A stretch of 64,000 bases of DNA from Turritopsis dohrnii (Eukaryota > Cnidaria > Hydrozoa > Anthoathecata > Oceaniidae): contig BQMF02000286.1 in the NCBI GenBank assembly GCA_027922465.2, forward strand, positions 372,001-436,000, written 5' to 3'. Shown here in pieces: positions 58,101 through 64,000 of this stretch. Position 1 is the stretch's first letter. Each line of letters opens with the position of its first letter. A model generated the notes under the pieces. The model saw only the letters and a program-made list of their open reading frames with translations. It ran no database searches and was not told the DNA's origin. The translations under genes and the position numbers were made by a program.

Positions 58101-60436
58101 GTGCACGCAGAAATCATCATCTAGTCCATTAGAATATCTGAACGAAGATCTCCTTAAAAAAAGACTCTCTGATATAAAAAAGTGTATTTCGTCGTTTCTA
58201 ATCTTTGGCATACATAATAATCACAGAAGTTTCCTGGGTTATTAGAGAATTTTACTTGAGAAGCTTATAAAGTTTTGTTATGGTTCTCCATAGCAACCCC
58301 CTTGGAGATGGACTTTGTACGAAATAAGTATGACCTGGAGTTTTTTAGGCATCAAATAATATGTAATGGAGTTGTTAATAGATGTATCAACACTATATAA
58401 AGATCTGTGACTGTAGCCATTATTTTTTGTTTGGCAAATAGATCCTGAAGTGGGGAAACATTTTAAGTGTGAAGCACATTTTTCAGGATAACAATTTGAT
58501 ACACAGGTAATTTCCTTTAGTAATAGTACATACAGCACAGCACATATAAATTAATTTGATGCTGATAGCGTTCTTCTTTTTACCGCTGGTTTGATTTGTT
58601 GAGCTTCGGGAGGGTACGTAGAGTAGAGAGGAAGTGCTGATTCATGAGATACCTTAATATGTCTGACGGGATTTTTGATGTTACTGTATCAATGTTTCAT
58701 TTGTTTGAATGAATGCTCTCTCCACCCAGCTCTACATAGAAAGCTGATGTTCCATTTTCTTAAGAAATGGGATCATGTGATGTTCCATCATGAAGCTCTG
58801 GACTGATGTTTATGTCATAGCAGTTTTTATGGAGAAAATCTAAACATTCTGATATCAATATTTCTACAAAAAAATTGAAACTTGCACAATGTTGTATAAT
58901 TATTTATTGGAACATGGTCAAAAATAGTATCCACCCAGTGAATCAAGTTTTTCTGACAGTGCCCTTAAAAATGTTGTGACATCTGCTAAATTTCAAGAAG
59001 AGTGTTTCAAATAACTTCATGCTCTGATTTGTTATGCAATTGGATGATGTTGGTATGCTGTTTGATAACATTAGGAATACTGTTGCATAAAATTTTAGTG
59101 TTCTCTCCTGGAAACATTTTTGAACCTAATTAAGAAAATGCTTCTGTGTTATGACTAAGTACGAATTCCAAGACAAATTTACCTGAAGTGGTGATATGCT
59201 TGACACTGATTTATCTTAAGTCACACCAAGTGATGAAGCACACACACCAATGTTTTCTGGCATGTCTATGTTAAGGTCAGGAGATTCTTTTCCTCTTAAT
59301 GATCTTTTATTTATTTCTCTAGATGGCTAATTGCTGGCTGATGATTCATTGTTTGTTGTCATTATCTGCTACAACTTGTGTAACCTCTTGTTGAAGTATG
59401 TCAAGATGATCTTCCAACTCTTGAATATCGATGTTCAGCTGTTGTTTACGTTTCAATAGTTCGATAAAATTGCCATAACAAGTGTCAAAATAGGAAGTTT
59501 ACTGTGCAAGCTGGATCGATGTCTAATTCATTGTAAAATGATTCAAGCATGTTGAACAATTTCGAAAAACACCTAATGTGAATGTAACACATTAATTTTA
59601 TGGAAATGCTATCTGTCTTTCCTTGGCATACTGAGTGGTGTTATCCAATTTAAAACTAGTCACTGATTTCTTTCTAAGACACTACCTAAACATGCAACTA
59701 GTTTCTCACTCTTTGATAAGTTTCTCCTTAATCAGGAAACAGTTTTTTTCCTTTTTTTATTTTTTATTTTTGTTTACTACCATTTAATTTATCTTTCTGT
59801 TGTATATATTTATTTGTAGCTATATATTTTTGCCTTCTTTTTTGGTGGTCACCTCCTTTGTTTAGATTTATCTACTGGGGTGGTCTCCAGTCTTTATTTC
59901 GTCTTATTATATACTTTGTATTTAATTTTTTTGTGACAAATAATATAAATATTCTATTCTATTCTGTTCTTCAACATGTAGGGCAATCAGTGTTAGTGTA
60001 CACAGTCCAATGTAACTACAACTTTTACAGTACATTATAGGATGAATGTTGGATAAATCTTCATTAAAGTTGAGCTTAAATACATTATTCAACCTCTCAA
60101 TGTTGTCACAAACATAATAAAATATTTTCCAGTTATTGTACATCCACAAATTCAACAAAGTTTCTTCATAGCATTCTTGAGAATTGAAAATATACTCATT
60201 ATAGGCCGGCGTCTGTGTAACAAAAAGATGCTCGGAAAAAATAGTCCGCTGTACAACTTGCAGACCACACTTTTATGCTGGAATAATGTTAAGGGGTGTG
60301 TAGTGGTTCTGAAACAAAAAAGTTCCCACAAATTCGCTGGTCCGTAATGACGTAATAACCCAAAAACACATTCTGTGACGTCATAAGAAAAAGAAAAAAT
60401 TCAAAATGGCGGAAAAAAACTTTTTTATATATCATT
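58101..60436. other. Long stretch without a convincing gene
   Basis: On the minus strand near 59340-59480 a frame of about 47 codons reads like a coiled coil ('LLKRKQQLNIDIQELEDHLD') before a stop, and a Cys-containing 86-codon frame lies at 58278-58538. Neither has intact neighbours. They may be exons of a decayed gene or transposon, but I cannot identify one. No RNA gene seen. Confidence 0.35.
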
Positions 60437-61260
60437 GTACATTAAAATATAAAATTATCTTTCAAATCATAAAAACTAAAATAAGTACATAACTCCGAGT
60501 TTCGTGCTTGTGCACTCGTCAAATGTACAAGAATACTGTTAAAAAAAAAAATCCTACATCTAAAAACGTTGAAAAAGCAATTAAAAATGACGTAATCTGG
60601 AATCAATGGTTAAAAATAATTGGTTAAAATAATTCAATTGTTGAAATAATTCAAGCTAGTCCGGAGGGACTGCTTTATAGTTTTTTAAAATAAACTTGTT
60701 GCTATGGCGACATTTAGAAATCAGTTCTGACCTTTTGTTGACTAAATGGTATGGTCATTGTCACACGTTCAGAAATGAGGAGAAAAGAAAATCCTCCGAG
60801 CTTGCCAACCATGTCTGGAACCTGCAGGACAAAAACATATCGCCAGCCCTCTCATGGGAAATTATCGACCATGGCCGTGCATATAACAATGGATCGAAAC
60901 GATGTGACCTTTGCCTCACTGAAAAATACCACATTATAACATCAAAGCTCGATTTAGTCAACAAAAGGTCAGAACTGATTTCTAAATGTCGCCATAGGAA
61001 CAAGTTTATTTTAAAAAACTATAAAGCAGTCCCTCCGGACTAGCTTGAATTATTTCAACAATTGAATTATTTTAACCAATTATTTTTAACCATTGATTCC
61101 AGATTACGTCATTTTTAATTGCTTTTTCAACGTTTTTAGATGTAGGATTTTTTTTTAACAGTATTCTTGTACATTTGACGAGTGCACAAGCACGAAACTC
61201 GGAGTTATTTACTTATTTTAGTTTTTATGATTTGAAAGATAATTTTATATTTTAATGTAC
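60437..61260. repeat. Inverted repeat with ~310-bp arms around a Penelope-like 3' end
   Basis: 60437-60747 and 60952-61260 match in inverted orientation almost perfectly, separated by 204 bp. Both arms contain the end of the Penelope-like coding region (LNKRSELISKCRH-type codons), a stop and the downstream 3' sequence, so this is another tail-to-tail arrangement. Confidence 0.85.
60748..61043 (+). pseudogene. Penelope-like element, C-terminal endonuclease fragment
   Basis: The frame reads 'ELANHVWNLQDKNISPALSW', 'KRCDLCLTEKYHII' and 'LDLVNKRSELISKCRHRNKF'. This is the C-terminal part of the GIY-YIG endonuclease region in a Penelope-like subgroup different from the copy at 3-5 kb ('ELSK..W.LK……CNLCL.EK..I……LNKRSEL..KCRH…K'). 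No RT domain remains. The upstream codons (60696-60747) come from the inverted arm. Confidence 0.7.
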
Positions 61261-63390
61261 CTTGCTCTGGTCTTCTACCTTACCATTGAGCACTCTGCAA
61301 ACATTGGTTCAACATTGAAATATATATCATTGTATAGCAAATTTAATGCAGAACAAAGTTTCCTACCAAACATATATCTAAAAATGTATTGTGGACTATT
61401 TATGGAACACAGACGACTATTGGATTTTACCCATGCTTTCAGGAGGAGATGTGTGGTTCTTTGTTATTCACCTAATTTTTGCTTTCATATGAACCAGAAA
61501 CTACGAAAATCAAAGTGAACAGGAGAGGACAATAAAGATAAATCCATTTAATTCATGTAATTAAGCAATTTCTGACGTAGGTTGCCTACTTTTCATGGCA
61601 ATTCGTACGCGGGTATTTGCAAACACATGAAAGGAAACGTTTAAGACATCACTGTAAACTACTAAGTGAAACGCAGAAAGGGAAAAATGTAAAATGTTAT
61701 TAATGGTTCTTTCAAAGATCGCTCACTTTTCTTTACTGGTTGGAATCCTTCATTTGATGCAACCTCGAACCCAGGGTCTCTTGCCTTTTCGATATACGGA
61801 TGGCGGCAAAGAAGACCCTGGCGAACGCTACTGAATTAACGAATTCTATTGGCTGAAAATATTACAACGACCGCAGGATTTTCGAGCAAAAAGAAGAAAT
61901 CATCCGAGTTACTGCTGAGGAAGATAAGAATTAGAGTCTGAAAATTTAATTATTCAAAATAACATTATTTTAGCTATCATTTCATTTCACAAAGCACTGG
62001 TATGGTAGCATTATGTATTTACAATGAGAAAGGCTAACAACAAAAAGTTCTTAAAATAATCAACAAGTGAACAAGATAAATTTTCATGCTCTTTTGACTG
62101 ATAAAACAACGGAATAGTGATTGGCAGTCTTTTTTAGAAGAATATAGTTTCTAAGAACTTTAATTGTAGGCTCACACACATGTGCTAAAATTTAAGAGCA
62201 TATTCAGAGATATGAGGATGAGCATCTTCAATCATTTCTGGGAGGAAAAAAATAATTTTTTTTGACACGATTTTTGAATATTATTAACAATAAAACTACA
62301 GAAATCACAAATACATACAAATACATAGCTGAAACATTATTTTGTTGATCACAGATTGACCTATATTTCCATATTTAAATATCATAGAATCATGAAATTT
62401 ATATAATCATAGAATTTAGTGGCTTCACTTGATGAATATAAATCACAACGTTTCTGAAGCAAAATTGTTCAATATGTGGGTCTAAACAAAGCGTTGCAAT
62501 CCAGAAATAGAATCAAAAACTAAAACAAGCATGTGCACATACGTAGAATGAAAATGTAATCTAATTTTTACTTTACGGTATATGACAATTTGTAGAATTT
62601 TCATAACAAGGTATACATTGACTAAAGAATTCTATATCTTAAGCTGTATATCGTTTAGCAAAATACATAACAGGATAAAGGTAAACTTTACACTTAACAA
62701 CAATACAGCGTTTACTCAAAACTAAACCATCTGCCATTATGGATTCAAGATCCCATGTTATGACTTAAAACTATATACGTCACATTGCGTGGTTATAAAA
62801 ATCCTGCAAATTGTCATGTATTAAGTACCTTCAGAGAGAGAAGAATGGCCTGACAAGAATGACTGAGACGATTTGGAAGATAATTAAAAAGCAATTTCCC
62901 TGAAATTTGAAATATCGGTATTCATACAGAATACCATCCTGTTTTCGATTATATAGTAACCTTGAAACTAACACAACAAATTTCACTCAACATATGTTAA
63001 AATCTGGTTAAAATCCTGACAGGATCCTACACAAGATCCTACAAGAATTCATAATAAAAATAATTCTTTTTCAGTATAATATAATAAAGGTAGTGAACAT
63101 AATACAACAAACATAATTTTTAAGTATACTATATTAACATTATATATATTATATATATTAACACTTGAGAAAGACTTCATAGGTTAAAGAAGAGTGAACA
63201 TTTTATAAGTTGTGTTTTTCTGTCTTCATTTGTGACAGACATATACTCAATAACACTTAGGACACTTACAAGAAAAAGTTATAGAGTTTTTTGGAAATAA
63301 ATCTACTGACCAGTGAACTTAGCAAATTTTGATATAAATAACAATGTTGAATCATTTAATATATTTGAATAAGTTCTTCATCCCAAGCAT
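61261..63390. other. Intergenic, no gene recognised
   Basis: Plus and minus frames are short and without motifs. A small inverted pair (CCAGGGTCTCTTGCC and GGCAAAGAAGACCCTGG, about 61769-61818) may be a very small MITE relic. AT-rich simple sequence occurs around 63120-63165. Confidence 0.35.
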
Positions 63391-63524
63391 TACCGTCAAC
63401 CAGCAAAACTTTGAACAGCGTCAGAACTTTGAACAGCTAAACAACCGTATCAACAAAATAAACATACCACATCGAACCACATTCAAAGTTTTGATGCTGT
63501 TCAAAGTTTTGTTGGTTGACGGTA
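63391..63524. mobile_element. 134-bp foldback element
   Basis: TACCGTCAACCAGCAAAACT… (63391-63433) and the inverted right arm match over about 43 bp with three differences, around a 47-bp spacer. Each arm itself repeats AACTTTGAACAGC-type sequence. Confidence 0.75.
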
Positions 63525-64000
63525 TTTAATGAGAATCTTCTCTCACCAACAACTGCTGCACTGTTGTTGTTTATGTATTATCTTCATAGTTTGTTTTTAC
63601 TTCTTGTGTGCCTTTATAGGTTATTTATATTTTCCTTTGTGGAAAATTGAACCTTAATACACTCAAGTTCTAATTTTCTGTTCATTTTTTTTACTTTTGT
63701 CCACTCTAAACATGTTTTCTGTGCGTCTCTAAAATAAACACCACAGCTCGTTGCAAAGATAAAATCCACATAACACCACACGAATTTTGCAATCTCCCTT
63801 TTATCATTCAAGGTTTTCGAATGTAATAACCTTGATCAGAAACCAGAAACACCGCTTTCCAGAATGCTGTTGAAGTCTTGGAAATATGTAAACAACTTTA
63901 AAGTTTTGCAGAAATGAGCTCGAGTGAACTCGACGAATTATATTTAGTCTCTATATTGGTTGTAATGTGACTACATAAAAAACTGAATGCACAAGACAAA
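63525..64000. other. Window end, no gene recognised
   Basis: The 65-codon minus frame at 63614-63811 has no motif. No repeat or RNA gene seen. Confidence 0.35.

Overview
This is eukaryotic DNA from an AT-rich invertebrate animal genome. Genes have introns with GT..AG boundaries, and most of the window is decayed transposable-element DNA (Penelope-like, CR1/L2-like, Tc1/mariner, Helitron, a tRNA-derived SINE and many short TIR elements). The mix, together with a VLIG/GVIN-type giant GTPase, fits a sponge, cnidarian, mollusc or similar lineage. I cannot name the species from the sequence.

Only one host gene looks intact. It is on the + strand at about 19.2-34.1 kb, with five exons whose splice phases all agree. 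It joins an N-terminal HEPN-like domain (RxxxxH motif) and alpha/beta repeats to a VLIG-type GTPase with a Cys/His-rich C-terminus, about 2,416 residues. Its second intron carries two TIR elements. Its first exon starts just downstream of a composite transposon (15.7-19.0 kb) that contains a nested foldback element.

Layout. 1.3-1.9 kb: Helitron fragment (-). 3.0-5.8 kb: broken Penelope-like element in a tail-to-tail arrangement. 6.3-8.6 kb: foldback element built of AAGACGTCTT palindromes. 9.2-13.7 kb: a series of MITE-like elements. 15.7-19.0 kb: composite element containing an array of 17-bp palindromes spaced 40-41 bp. 19.2-34.1 kb: HEPN-VLIG gene. 36.0-39.7 kb: four tandem units of about 0.9 kb. 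39.85-44.2 kb: a CR1/L2-like LINE with an esterase (SGNH) ORF1, broken by a TIR insertion. 44.3-47.4 kb: nested LINE fragment and mariner relic. 48.47-49.94 kb: TTAA-flanked element carrying a P2RX7-C-domain ORF that is itself broken by a 165-bp MITE. 50.3 and 54.8 kb: two apparently identical 245-bp MITEs. 51.3-52.35 kb: Tc1 transposase with a frameshift. 52.46-53.97 kb: HUH endonuclease plus SF3 helicase (Rep/NS1-like) with a perfect 28-bp-arm hairpin downstream. 54.2-54.5 kb: tRNA-derived SINE. 56.0-58.1 kb: repeats related to the 36-39 kb array but inverted. 60.4-61.3 kb: second Penelope-like fragment inside a 310-bp inverted repeat. 63.4 kb: small foldback element.

The candidates most worth following up are the HEPN-VLIG fusion gene, the HUH+SF3 Rep element with its hairpin, the TTAA element carrying a P2RX7-like ORF, and the foldback element with periodic palindromes. 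All calls come from reading the sequence; no database search was run.
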